From: Chrysemys picta bellii
Lineage: Eukaryota > Chordata > Testudines > Emydidae
Direction of reading: 5' to 3'
Length of the DNA stretch: 64,000 bases
Assembly (NCBI RefSeq): GCF_011386835.1
Contig: NC_088791.1
Span: forward strand, 54,393,498 to 54,457,497
Below the pieces are notes generated by a model. That model was not told where the DNA came from and did not search any database. It saw only the letters and a list, made by a program, of their open reading frames with translations. Both the position numbers and the translations under genes were made by a program. Of this stretch, positions 30,747 to 43,078 are shown piece after piece (the stretch's first letter is position 1; each line of letters begins with the position of its first letter).

Positions 30747-31851
30747 CCAGCAAGTTAAAGAATTATGGATTGGATGAATGGACTATAAGGTGGATAGAAA
30801 GCTGGCTAGATTGTCGGGCTCCATGGGCAGTGATCAATGGCTCCATGTCTAGTTGGCAGCTGGTATCAAGCCAAGTGCCCCAGGGGTCGGTCCTGGGGCC
30901 GGTTTTGTTCAACATCTTTAGTAATGATCTGGATGCTGAGATTAATTGCACCCTCAGCAAGTTTGCAGATGACACTATGATGGGGGGAGAGGTAGATATG
31001 CTGGAGGGTAGGCAGAGGGTCCAGAGTGACCTAGACAAATTGGAGGATTGGGCCAAAAGAAATCTGATGAGGTTCAACAAGGACAAGTGCAGAGTCCTGC
31101 ACTTAGGAAGGAAGAATCCCATGCACTGCTACAGGCTGGGGACCAACTGGCTAAGCATCAGTTCTGCAGAAAAGGACCTGGGGATTACAGTGGATGAGAA
31201 GCTGGATATGAGTCCGCAGTGTGCCCTTGTTGCCAAAAAGGCCAACGGCATATTGGGCTGTATTAGTAGGAGAATTACCAGCAGATTGAGGGAAGTGATT
31301 ATTCCCCTTTATTTGGCACTGGTGGAGCCACACCTGGAGTATTGTGTCCAGTTTTGGTCCCCCCACTACAGAAGGGATGTGGACAAATTGGAGAGAGTCC
31401 AGCAGAGGGCAACGAAAATGATTAGGGGGCTGGGGCACATGACTTACGAGTAGAGGCTGAGGGAACTGGGGTTATTTAGTCACCAAAGAGAAGAGTGAGG
31501 GGGGATTTGATAGCAGCCTTCAACTACCCGAAGTGGGGTTCCAAAGAGGTTGGAGCTCGGCTGTTCAGTGGTGGCAGATGACAGAACAAGAAGCAATGGT
31601 CTCAAGTTGCAGTGGGGGAGGTCTAGGTTGGATATTAGGAAACACTGTTTCACTAGAAGGGTGGTGAAGCACTGGAATGGGTTACCTAGGGAGGTGGTGG
31701 AATCTCCAGCCTTAAAGGTTTTTAAGGCCCAGCTTGACAAAGCCCTGGCTGGGATTATTTAGTTGGTGTTGGTCCTGCTTTGAGCAGGAGATTGTACTAG
31801 ATGACCTCCTGAGGTCTCTTCCAACCCTAATATTCTATGATTCTATATTAT
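30747..31851 (+). pseudogene. CR1 LINE, 3' half of ORF2 and 3' end
   Basis: The open stretch 30,770-31,453 covers the reverse transcriptase from LDEWTIRWIESWL through SQVPQGSVLGP and the catalytic FADD to KMIRGLGHMTYE, then hits TAG. The C-terminal end resumes in another frame (31,550-31,762: [19 protein letters not shown] ... LDKALAGII). The 3' UTR has GTCCTGCTTTGAGCAGG and ends TATTCTATGATTCTAT. The subfamily differs from the intact CR1 at 20-25 kb. Its tail matches the SINE at 61,302-61,487. It is 5' truncated and dead. Confidence 0.92.
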
Positions 31852-32571
31852 CAACAGGGATAGATGATTTTAGTAAAGAAAAATACTTTTAATGAAGCTT
31901 ACAAGTATTACATTTTCTAAGAGGTTGTTAAATGTGAGGTCATTAATTTGAAATGCATTTGCTTTTTTTTAAATTAAATTCCTTTCTTAACCCCCACTAT
32001 TTTCAGATGTTTGCTTAATGCTCACAAAGGTATTTACCACAGTGAGATACAGCTTCAGATTTCTCCAGAATTGTATTGACCTTTATTTGAATAGTGTGCA
32101 CTAGACCAGAGGAATAATTCATCTGCAGCTTATATCCTTCTATGAACAAGTGCTGAACAGAGTTTTGCCATTTACCTAATTCAACTCAATTTCCTACTAC
32201 TTAACTTGTCAATTAGTGGAAAGTGAACTGCATTATTGCAGACTACAAATGTTAGCTTACAGAAATGGATCCTGAGTGATTGTTCATATTGTTTTATAAT
32301 CATTCAATGACTTACAAAGAGGGGGTGTTACTTTGCCACTGTTGATTAAAGGTATGCGTTAATGCATCTGAAATGTTATCAGATACAGCAAATATGGTAT
32401 TCTACTCAAATAACATGATAGACTTGTGTAAGGGACAATTCTTACAACAAATAGGTTATCCAGGGCAGATTCTTGGCTCTTCTATGCTTGCTTTGCAGTA
32501 CTGTAGTGGCACAAAGCAGCTGTAAAGCTAGCATATCCGGCTGAGGATCCTCCTTGTGTAATGGGAATTCC
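31852..32571. other. No gene seen
   Basis: AT-rich unique sequence. Confidence 0.6.
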
Positions 32572-32874
32572 CAGTATCGCCAACATGAAATGTTAAAAAA
32601 TAATGAATCAGGGTCAAATAATCATGAGATTAGCTTAAAAATCTCAACATTTTAAAATAAAGTTTGTCTTCTTATTTCCCTTCTGGCTTTTGAGCTTCTT
32701 TTGGGTTGGGATCATGTTTTCAAGCTTTTCTCCCCAACCATTAAAGCTGGAAACATACTTAAGGGGGATGGGTGAAAAGCAGAGAATTTCACACTATCTC
32801 CAGGAACTGGGACCTTAAGAAAGCCCTCCAGTATGGTGAGTCTCCTGATAAAGTTGGGAGAGCTGGCTACACTG
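32572..32874. mobile_element. Old hAT-like MITE (CAGTGTT type), second copy
   Basis: The left end is CAGTATCGCCAACATG and the right end in reverse is CAGTGTAGCCAGCTC. The interior phrase AATCATGAGATTAGCTTAA matches the copy at 3788-4109. No target duplication survives. Confidence 0.65.
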
Positions 32875-33138
32875 CCAGTGGCATATAAAGTAACAGCTCC
32901 TCTTCACCACCATAGCGACTAGTCATGTATGGGGCTTTCCCAAGGAAATGGCATGTGATTGTAGCATCCCCATGCTCCCATGTATTCCCTTTTGGCACTT
33001 GTGATAGGGCGAATGTGTTCCATGCCTGGCTGAGGCAGAAGGGCTGAGAAAGGAAACCTAGACCATAATAATTACCAAAGCTTCCAGGCTTGAGCTGGGT
33101 GGGGTGGGGTGCATGGTGCTGACATCTGTGACCTCTTA

Positions 33139-33595
33139 GGCTATGTCTACATGGGGATAAAAACATGCAGCTGGCCCGGGGCAGCTGACTTGGGATCTCA
33201 AGACTTGAGCTTTGGAGCTGAAAAACTGCTGTGTAGATGTTTGGGCTTGGGCTGAAGCCTGAGCTCTGGGACTCTGCGAGGCTGGAGGGTTGCCGAGCCC
33301 GAACATTTACACAGCAATTTGTAGCCCTGTAGCCCGAGCCCTTGTGTAATGGGCTGAGTCAGCTGACCCACCATGGCCATGTTGCAGGGGTTTTATTCAG
33401 GGCCGGTGCAACCCATTAGACGACCTAGGCGGTCGCCTAGGGTGCTGCAATTTGGGGGGCGGCGACCGCAGCGGTATTTCAGCGGCGGGACCTTCTGCCG
33501 CCTCTGTGGGGGGGCAGCATTTCGGGGCGGGACCTTCCGCTGCCTAGGGCGGTGGAAAAGCTGGCAGCTGGTTTTATTTCTATGTAGATGTTCAC
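33139..33595. mobile_element. Harbinger-like MITE with TTA duplication, interrupted by a hAT MITE
   Basis: The left end is GGCTATGTCTACATGG and the right end region CTATGTAGATGTTCAC. TTA flanks both sides (33,136-33,138 and 33,596-33,598). The interior repeats GAGCTCTGGG and GGCTTGGGCTGAAGCC type palindromes. A hAT element (33,398-33,570) is nested near the right end. Confidence 0.65.
33398..33570. mobile_element. Nested 173-bp hAT MITE with exact 8-bp duplication
   Basis: It begins CAGGGCCGGTGCAACC and ends near GGCAGCTG, with GTTTTATT at both 33,390-33,397 and 33,571-33,578. The interior is GC-rich, with a GCGGGACCTTC unit repeated twice. It inserted into the Harbinger-like MITE. Confidence 0.75.
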
Positions 33596-33598
33596 TTA

Positions 33599-35226
33599 GG
33601 TTGCTGGAAGGGGGAGGTGGCAGTTGTGATTGCTAATTGCAGAAGACGTAAGAAGAAGCTGGGGCTTGTAGAGGGGAGGGAGAATACTGTCATACCTCCT
33701 TCTAGCCTAGGAGGCTGCTGAATCAACCTGCAGGCCAGGAAGGAAGGAAGCCAGGATGGACAGACGGACAAACCAACTGGGAATTTACTGTCTGTCTGAC
33801 ACAGAAGGATTATACCAGAAATGCCAGCTGCAGTAAAGACTGTTTTGTAGAGGCCTTTCTTGGAGCTGAAGGAAGCCACCCTGTATTTGTGTGAGTGTGT
33901 GTTTTGTTTTGTTTTTGTTTTTCCTTTCGCTTAGGCTTCAGGAAGCTGCGACTGATGTCTTGTTCTTTTCTGAACCTGGCTTACCAGGGCATAAGTAAGA
34001 ACTAACTGGGACAGTTTGCAGCAGTATGGCTTTCTACACCACTCCTACAATGACTGCTTGTACTCCAGATTCTCAGTATCCTAGTTTTTTATTTTTTTAA
34101 AGATGTTGAAAATGCAAACCCTGTGCAAATAATGCACAAGTCTGATGCCTGAATCTTCAGAGTGCATGAAACAATAGCTATAAAGATGTAACCCTATCAA
34201 TTTGTCTCACTGAGGGTGCTAACTCAGTTGCCAATTATGATGCTATAAATGTCAACATACTTAATTGTGTTATTGCCATTGTGTAGATCTAGTATGGTCT
34301 TCTTAATTTACTCTGAGTGACAGCTCATTTTGGTTTCAGGTGTGGGTGGACATGGGAGATCTTTTGCTACAGTTACTATCTAAGACTACAATAACTGCCC
34401 AGGATGTGTCAAGAGACCTAAATTGCAAATTGTATGTCAAGTGGTGGTCATGTATCTGTCGGTTATAAATGCAGGGACTATTCCTATCAGTTCTGATGGT
34501 AGATTTGAGCAATTTGTAAACATTAGTTTGTCTTAGCCTAACAGAGATGCAGCCGGCACGCTCTCATCTAAGCCCCAATCTTCAGCAGACACCAAGTCAT
34601 CTACTTTATTGCCATTATTGAATCAGCTCTACTTTTGGGTACTGCAAACACATACACATACTTCAAGAAGGAAAGACTCTTCCCGTATGCTAATCTCAGC
34701 TTCAACATTTTCCTCCATCTCCACACCAAAGGAACTGTACCCTGGTAAAAGTGACTCATGGCTTTTTTTCTTGCTATGTCTAAGGGTCACTTCTTTATAT
34801 TAATTCTTGTCAATCTTCTTCCATAGATATCCCGAAACACCCTCTTCTCCTTGATGCTTTCTCATCCTTTCATGTTTTCTGTGACTCTGTCCTTTATTGG
34901 TTCTCTTATTTAGTTGACTACATCTACAGCTTTAGTAGATCCTCTTCTTCCTTCCACCCTTCTTCTAGGATTGTCACCCAGGGCTCCATCCTCAGTCCTC
35001 CCTTTTTCACTGTACACTTAATCTGTTATTGATGAGACTCAAGTCTCTTGCTCATCTTCATCTTCAACTTGCATCTTTGCAACAACTTCTTCTGGATGTC
35101 CTGTAACTTGCTAACCAAATAGGACAGACTCACTCAGGTAACACATAACATGTGACTTCTGTTTTATGATCATTCTAACCCAATATGAAATAATAAAATG
35201 AAATACTGAAAAATACTATAAATTAC
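33599..35226. other. No gene seen; unique sequence
   Basis: About 1.6 kb. It includes a moderately GC-rich, purine-rich stretch (33,600-33,900) that could be an old LTR remnant, but no ends could be set. No coding frame is supported. Confidence 0.45.
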
Positions 35227-37340
35227 TTAGAACATAAAAACGGCCATACTGGGTCAGATCAATGGTCCATCTAGCCCAGTATCCTGACTTCCGACAGTGG
35301 CCAATGCCAGATGCTTCAAAGGGAATGAACAGAACAGGCAGTCATCAAGTGACCTATCCCCTCTCTTCCACTCCCAGCTTTTGGCAAGCAGAGGCTAGGA
35401 ACACGCAGAGCGTGTGTTGCATCCCCGCCCATCCTGGATAATAGCCATTGATGGACCTATCCTCCATGAATTTTGGTTCTTTTTTAGAATCCTGTTATAG
35501 TTATGGCCTTCACAACATCTCCTGGCATGGAGTTCAACAGGTTGACTGTGTATTATGTGAAGAAATACTTCCTTTTGTTTGTTTAAATCTGCTGCATATA
35601 AATTTCATTGGGTGACCCCTAGTTCTTATGTTATGTGAAGGAGTAAATAATATTTCCTTATTCACTTTATCCACATCAGTCAAGATTTTATAGACCTCTA
35701 TCACATACCCCCTTAATCGTCACTTTTCCAAAGTGAAAAGTCCCAATCTTTTTAATCTCTCCTCACGTGGAAGCTGTCCCATATCCCCTAATCGTTTTTT
35801 GTTGTGGTTCTCTGTACCTTTTCCAATTCCAATATATCTTTTTTGAGATGGGGCAACCAGAACTGCACAAAGTATTCAAGATGTGGGTGTACCATGGATT
35901 TATATACAGGCATTATGATATTTTATGTCATCTTATCTATCCCTTTTAGTTCTCAACATTCTGTTCGCTTTTTTGACTGCCGCTGCACATTGAGTGGATG
36001 TTTTCAGAGAACTATCCACAATGACTCCAAGATCTTTCTTCAGTTCTAAAAGCTAATCTAGATCCCATCATTTTGTATGTATAGTTGGGGTTATGTTTCC
36101 CAATATTCATTACTTTGCATTTATCATATTGAATTTCATCTTCCATTTTGTTGCTCAGTCCCCCAGTTTTGTGAGATCCTTGTAACTCTTTGCACTCTAC
36201 TTTGGACATAACCATCTTGAGTAATTTAATTTTGTATCATCTGCACGTTTTGCTACCTCACTGTTTACCCCATTTTCCAGATCATTTATTAATATGTTGA
36301 ACAGAACTGGTCCCAATACAGGCTCCTGGCGGACACCACTATTTATCTTTCTCTCCATTCTGAAAATTGATCATTTATTCATACCCTTTGTTTCCTATCT
36401 TTTAACCAGTTACTGATGCCTGAGAGGATCCCATGACTGCTTACTTTGCTTAAGAGCCTTTGATGATGGACCTTGTCAAATGCTTTCTGAAAATCAAAAT
36501 ACACTATATCCACTGGATCGTCCTTGTACACATGTTTGTTTGATCCCCTCAAAGAATTTTAATAGATTGGTGATGCATGATTTCCTTTTACAGAAGTCAT
36601 GTTGACTCTTCCCCAGCAAATTGTGTTCATTTATGTGTCTGATAATTCTGTTCTTTACAATAATTTCAACCTAGTTGCCTGGTATTGAAGTTAGACTTAC
36701 CAGCTGTAATTGTCGGGATTGCCTCTGAAAACATTTTTAAAAATTGGCATCACATTAGCTATCCTCCAGTCATCTGGTACAGAAGCTGATTTAAATGATA
36801 GGTTACATACCGCAGTTAGTAGTTCTGCAATTTCACATTTGAGTTCCTTCAGAACTCTTGGGTGTATACCATCAGGTCCTGTTGACGTATTACTGTTTAA
36901 GTTATCAATTTGTTCCAAAACCTCCTCTACTGATACCCTGGCTCAGGTATGGGAATCTCCCTCACATCCTCAGCCGTGAAGACAGATGCTATGAATTCAT
37001 TTAGTTTTTCCGCAGTGGCCTTATCTTCATTCAGCATCTCCATTATCCAGTGACCCCACTGATTGTTTAGCAGGCTTCCTGCTTCTGATGTAGTTAATTT
37101 TTTGCTGTTACTTTGGCTAGTTGCTTTGGCTAGTTGCTCTTCAAATTCTTTTTGACTTGCCTAATTATTCTTTTACACTTGACTTGCCAGAGTTTATGCT
37201 CCTTTCTATTTTCCTCAGTATTTTTTCCCTCTAACTGCTTCTTTTACTTCGTTGTTTAGCCACAGTGGCACTTTTTTACTATGTATTTTAATTTGGGGTG
37301 TACATTTAATTTACTTGCTTTGACTATCACCTAATGGGAA
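35227..37340 (-). pseudogene. Old CR1 LINE, minus strand, heavily decayed
   Basis: Read on the minus strand, the order follows CR1 ORF2: a region like GPDGIHPRVLKEL ... VPDDWRIANVMPIFK (36,697-36,918), then reverse transcriptase and C-terminal segments with many stops and frameshifts. One is KCKVMNIGKHNPNYTYKM near 36,060-36,130. A 3' UTR has TGGGCTAGATGGACCATTG near 35,260. It belongs to a third CR1 lineage, distinct from the intact one. No functional product is possible. Confidence 0.88.
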
Positions 37341-38470
37341 CTTTTTCATTTAGTTTCCTCTAAAATCATTGTCAATCCAAAATCTTAAACTAAATTTACC
37401 ATCATTTATGCATATATAACCCAATCCAAAACTGGCAACTCACAATACAGGTTGTATACAAATGTTGGCTTGTCTCTAAATAATATCTCTAACTCTAATA
37501 TGGAAACTTTTGTCCTCGAAGAGAGGCAGAATAATGAATTATATCTTTCAACCAAGATAAGAACTGGGTGGGTAACCAGTTGAAAGAAACTGGGGCAAGC
37601 CCCATTCTTACAAAAAGTAGCAGAGAGAAATAAATTTATTCAGAAAAACTTGCTACATGGAACTCAAGTCCATATATCTGTCTCAGAAGGATGAAGGGCT
37701 AAACCCATGTTGCTGGATTTTAAACCAGAACTCCATAAGTATTTCCTGCTTGATTCTTAGATCAGTAAGTGCTTGCTCTTTATGTCCATTCTGTGTAATC
37801 TTTAAAATTCAAAATTCCAACCCTTTTAATCATTTTGGCTTTTAATATGATTATTTTAACAGACGTATTTTCTTTTATTCTGACATGAATTAAACAGGAC
37901 AGTTACTGTTACTGCAGACTTATGTCACCTGGCTTATTAAGAAAATTGGAAATAATCTTAATAAATGTTTGCTATCTTGAGGGATCCTAATTTTGAGTTT
38001 ATTAATCTGGAACAAATCACTAAGTGACCTCTCCTTTTGTTGTTTGCTCCATGGCAGACTTTCAAATAGAGAAACAATATGAGGAAGAAGATAGTTTTGA
38101 CTTAAGGAACTATCATTCTCTTCCAGGTGGGTTGGAGTCTCATAAAAGCTCTGCTCTTTATGTGAAAGTTTAAAACAACCTGAATTCAATCCTTGCTCAG
38201 CTAATTCAAATTAATAGTTGGAGAGTCATATATCTAGATATTAGCTCTGTGTATGTGCATAAATATATAATTTCAAACTAAAATGATAAAGTATTCTCCC
38301 TGGTGTATTAACTGGATAAAACAGATTATTAATTCATGCTGAAGAGCTGTTCCAGTGTTCCTGCTTTGGGACTTTTGAGTCTGCCATCAGTTATTAGAGT
38401 TGCATTTATTGTACAGTACTGCAGGAAACTGAATCATATGTCCACACAATTTAAACATAATCAATTTTTT
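37341..38470. other. No gene seen; unique sequence
   Basis: AT-rich, with no recognisable element or coding frame. Confidence 0.55.
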
Positions 38471-39096
38471 ACTGGGGCTGTCAATTAATTGCAATTAACT
38501 CAAGCAATTAATGCAAAACAAATTAATTTAGATTAAAAATTGGTCACAATTATTTGCAGTTTTAATTGCACTGTTAAGCAATAATAGAATACCAATTTAA
38601 ATTTATTATAAATATTTTTGGATGTGTTTCTACATTTTCAAATATATTGAGTTCAGTTACAACACAGAATATAAAGTATACTGTGTCAACTTTATATTAT
38701 TTTTTTATTAAAAATATTTGCACTGTAAAAAAGATAAACAATATAAATATTATTTTTCAATTCACTTCATACAAGTACTGCACTGTAATCTATTTATTGT
38801 GGAAATGCAACTTATGAACGTAGATTTTTTTCCATAACTAAACTCAAAAACAAAATGATGTAAAACGTTATAGCCTTCTTCTTGTTCAGCCAATCACTAA
38901 GACAAACAATTTTGTTTAAATTTATGGGAGATAATGCTGCCCACTTCTTATTTACAATGTCACCTGAAAGTGAGAACAGGCATTCGCATGGACTGTTGTA
39001 GCTGGGGTCGCAAGGTATTTACGTGCCAGATATGCTAAACGTTCATATGCCCCTTCAGGCTTTGTCCACCATTCCAGTGGACATGCTTCCATGCTG
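38471..39096 (-). pseudogene. hAT transposase C-terminus and 3' end, minus strand
   Basis: On the minus strand, 39,090-38,880 encodes a hAT dimerisation-domain segment: CPLEWWTKPEGAYERLAYLARKY-like at the start, and GDIVNKKWAALSPINLNK and LSDWLNKK near the end, with at least one frameshift. The 3' UTR follows, ending at 38,471 in a terminus like GGGGCTGTCAATTAATTGC (plus strand). This domain is what hAT enzymes use to dimerise. The copy is dead. Confidence 0.75.
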
Positions 39097-39128
39097 ATCA
39101 TGCTTGTTAAAAAAATAATGCATTAATT

Positions 39129-39420
39129 AAATTTGTGTCTGAACTCCTTGGAGGAGAATTCTATGTCTCCTGCTCTGTGGTTTTACCTGCATCCTGCCAT
39201 ATATTTTGTGTTATGGCAGGCTCAGATGATGACCCAGCATATGTTGTTAGATTTACTGCAGATCTGACAAAACACAAAGAAGGTACCAATGTGAGATTTA
39301 TAAAGACAGCACTTGACCCTAGGTTTAAGAATCTGAAGTGCCGTCCAAAATCTGAGAGGGCCGAGGCATGGAACATGCTGTCAGAATCTTAAGAGTGTTA
39401 TCATGCATGGCTGTCTGATC
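39129..39420 (+). pseudogene. hAT transposase internal segment, plus strand
   Basis: The frame 39,135-39,392 contains TALDPRFKNLKC and KSERAEAWNML, a conserved hAT transposase segment that should lie just N-terminal to the dimerisation domain. It sits immediately beside the C-terminal piece but in the opposite orientation, so the original gene was broken and partly inverted. The reading frame ends at 39,392. Confidence 0.7.
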
Positions 39421-42407
39421 CAACTTGCAGTTCCTATGTTTTTAGTATACTTTTTTGCCATATTTTCAAAATTGTCCTAAGAAATGAGATTAAGTGCTTG
39501 GTGTTTTTGATTTAAACACTGGAGAATTTCAATTTCTGGACAACATAATGTTCTTGTGTCAAGGAACAGCAGCAGCCTGTAAAGAATTAAGGGAACCCTG
39601 CCCATCACATGGCTGGGCAGGGTATATATGGAAGCAGAAGCTGGGCCCGGGAGTCACAAAGGAAGGGTGTCCTGCTTCCCTTGGCTGCTTGAGGTAGGGA
39701 AAACCCTGAGGGGACTGTGTCTCCCATTCATCAGTTGAGTTATTTTATTCATGATGTTTGATACAAGCAATAAACTTCCCAAAGAAAGGGCCTTAAAAAG
39801 GACTTGATAGTGGAGTTTGCTTCCCTTCCCCAGCTTGTGAAATAGCTCAGTAGCCTACAATCCTCCAAAAAATCTGGGGAAATAAAGGCACTGTTTGACA
39901 CAGTAAACTTGTGGGTAAAATAACCTAAGCAGGATTGCACCCACCTGTTACAATGCACATCAAGAGTTAATATGAGAAATTTCTTTGAATCCATAAACAC
40001 AGTTTAGGCTTTGCCCTTGAAAAGTTCATCATTCAATTTTGGTACCATATTTTCTTTCTTGTCAGATATTTGTGACTCAAGAATCTTTGGACGTGTTAAA
40101 AGCTATTTCTTCTGAAATGCTTGTCACAGGAGTGCTTGTCCCGCTCTCAGATCTGTCTGGTAAATGGCAGACACTGGCTTACATGTACATCCCCCAATAA
40201 TAGCTTTGTAAATGCCTGTTTAATCACAAGATTAACAAAGCTGGCTATGCTATTCTCTAGAGAGAAGTACAAATATGTAGTTTTCCTAGTTTGTTATATT
40301 TGTTTGTAGTTTTTAGATGTTTTAAATTCCTCTCAAATATATATTAGAGATCAACAAGCTGGACATTTTGCAGAGTAAGTTTAAGGAGAACTAAATGAAA
40401 TTTGTGTGTAAAACTCCTGACCTTAACTAAATGGAATATTAAGACCACTGTTTGGCACAGTAAGTTTGTTGCTGCGATTGGGTAATTAGATACTAAATTA
40501 TGCTGCAGTCTTAGTTTCTGCCAGCAGGTGGAACCTTGGTATGAAATAGTCTATATCTGCTGACCTTCAGGACACACTGCATGGCTCCCCTATTTCTTGG
40601 AGCATTGCGGAAGGGAGAGTTACTTAAGGAATGATGCTGAAGGAGGGAGGGGAGTATGATTCTTTTGTTAATTATAGGCAACATGTAAAAATCAGATGAT
40701 ATAATGATGTTTGTTTTTTCAAGGCTACACATCTTTCACTTTCAGAAGTTTGATTTTTTTTTTGTGGTTGTGGGGTGATTTTTTGGAGGAGTTCAGATGT
40801 TCTGGCTTTATATAAAAGTTGAAAATGTTTAATAGTGATGATTTCTTCAAGAAGTTGTTTTTTTTTTTTTTTAAAGTGTTTCTCACTCAGATGAGTTGAC
40901 CTAATTCATCAGTTCCATCCTTAAGTGGAATGTTGCTTCAGTCAGGATCTCCACATATTTTTAAACCACAATATTTACAAAGACCCAGGGAAAAGTGGCT
41001 GTGGAAGCAGCAGAAGCTCAAGGAGCTCCTTTGTAGTGGTGTTAGTTGTGGCACAGGATGTTCAATAGACATCTTGAAGCCAGTGAGCTATTGCCCTTCT
41101 GAATGGTAAGTGGTACAATGTTACATACAAACAATTCTGGAAAAATTGTAGTTGGCCATAAGGCCAACTAAAAAAAAAAAGGGCTGTGTTTTGAAGGGAT
41201 CGGATTTTAGATTGGCCCTGATTTTGAAGATTGAATCTGTGAACAGAAATAGTATTGATGTGTTTAATCCTAGAAAAAGAGCCCTTATAAGTTAATGTAA
41301 ATACCGCAAACCAGTAGCGGATTCTCTAAGGAGACTGTGTGTGAAGTCTCCATTATGGAGTGGAATCAGAGCAGTCTCATTCTTGGAAGTTCCAGTCTCT
41401 ATGTGAGGCAATTAAAAAGATAATGTGTCTTCTAGAAATGTCCAGGCTGCAAAATTTAGATTCAGGCCTAACTTTCAGGGTATTCAGAGATAGGAAAAAG
41501 GACCCTTCTCTCCAACTTGAAGTTATAGCACAATTATTTACAATTTTGTAGCACTTTCCTATGCAGGGCCACTCAGGAAAGTTCAGCTGAATAAACTAAA
41601 GCTATGAAGTTAAAGTGCAGAAGTTAAAAAGCATTAAATCGCGGTGTGGATGCTCTCATTCAATAGTAAAGTGCTTGAAAGAGATTTAAGTTACAGTGAA
41701 CTAAGACCATTTTTTTACTTCTGAATGAGAGTCCACATAAGGGCTTAATGCACAGTACTTTTTACTTATGCACACTAACTTCACTGTTTTTGTTAATTCA
41801 TTGGAATTTTCCTGAGTGTTCCCATGAAGACAAGCCCTTAATATATTTAGAATTTATTATGTCTCCAGATACCACCAATTCCTCCTATTAGCAATGTCCC
41901 CTGACTACCACCTAACAGAACTACTGTTGGATAATAATGTTGGCTACTCCTTCCTCTGCCTTCTACCATACTGAAATGCTATGATATTACCCTTCATAGG
42001 TTTACTAAAACTAGAGTCTTTACTTTCATTCTTTTTCTGGGCAAGTCACTATCTGGTTCTGTGGAGTTTAGTTTGTTGGCACTAGATTAGCACAGATCCT
42101 ATAACACTAAGTGACTCTGCTCAAGGTTTTTCCAAGTCCATTTCATTTGCACAAGATGATCTTATTTATTTACTTTGTTTACTAAAATAGGGAAAGGAAT
42201 AAAAATACTTTTTTTTCTTTTCTTTTTCTTTTTGCAAAACGTTACCCCACTTGGTTCACAACCTCATGCAACAAGGGATAGATCTTTGTCTCCATCAGCA
42301 ATAGAAGTCATTCTATTGATGTACTTACATTAACTTATAAGGGCTCTTTTTCGAGGGTTAAGCACACCAAATACTGATCCCATTCTTTCTATGACTCACA
42401 ACCACAT
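39421..42407. other. No gene seen; unique sequence with a possible LTR remnant
   Basis: At 39,560-39,790 there is a GC-richer block with GGGTATATATGGAAG and, downstream, AGCAATAAACTTCCC, a spacing that could be TATA box to polyadenylation signal of an old LTR. The ends are not recognisable. A poly-T tract lies near 40,859-40,872. The rest is AT-rich unique DNA. Confidence 0.4.
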
Positions 42408-42439
42408 TAGCATATCATACCAACTGGTATGATATGCTA
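42408..42439. repeat. 32-bp near-perfect palindrome
   Basis: The arms TAGCATATCATACCA (42,408-42,422) and TGGTATGATATGCTA (42,425-42,439) are exact reverse complements with a 2-base centre. Confidence 0.9.
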
Positions 42440-42934
42440 TCACATTGTACTGCTCAAAATACCGCCCCCCTCCCCGCCCTCTCAAGAAGCAAAACCAAAC
42501 CACTGGAAGTCAAATTCTGCCTTTGGTGTTGTGTGTGTGCACACATGCAGATGTCTCAGGCTCTCACTAAGTGGGGTGGAGTGCAGTATTCCTTGTGGTT
42601 TTGTTTGATTGTCTCTGAGCACTCTTAAATTAAAGTACTTTTCAAAAAGACAACATTTTCACTTTCAGACATTGATCTCTGTGTGACGGGCCTATAGGAA
42701 TTCTGCATACATGATAAAAATTGCCCAGATCTTTACCACTTTGGGATTATTTTGTGCTAGTTTTATTGACTCTTCTGATACCTGTGATGAATTTGGCTAT
42801 CTCAAAGCAAAAGGAAACTTAAATAGATTGATTTAAAGACTATCACATAATGAAAACAGTTCCTCAAGAGGGAGGCTGAACCATCATGTATGTTGAAAGT
42901 AACATCTGCTCTGGAGATAACATTCTTTTTTGCT
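42440..42934. other. No gene seen
   Basis: AT-rich unique sequence. Confidence 0.6.
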
Positions 42935-43078
42935 ATATGTGCAAGTCACTTCACCTTTGATTGCCTCACTTTCCCCATCTGTATAATGGGGATAAGGATA
43001 CTTATGACCTGTGTAAAGCACTTTGAAATCTACCGAGGAAAAGGGCTATATAAGAGCTTTGTATTATTATTATTCATA
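42935..43078 (+). repeat. MIR-type SINE fragment
   Basis: It has the MIR core order: AAGTCACTTCACC, TGCCTCACTTTCCCC, ATCTGTATAATGGGG, then GTAAAGCACTTTGAAATC, GCTATATAAGAGC and a TATTATTATT tail. This is an old tRNA-derived SINE present in all amniotes. Confidence 0.85.
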
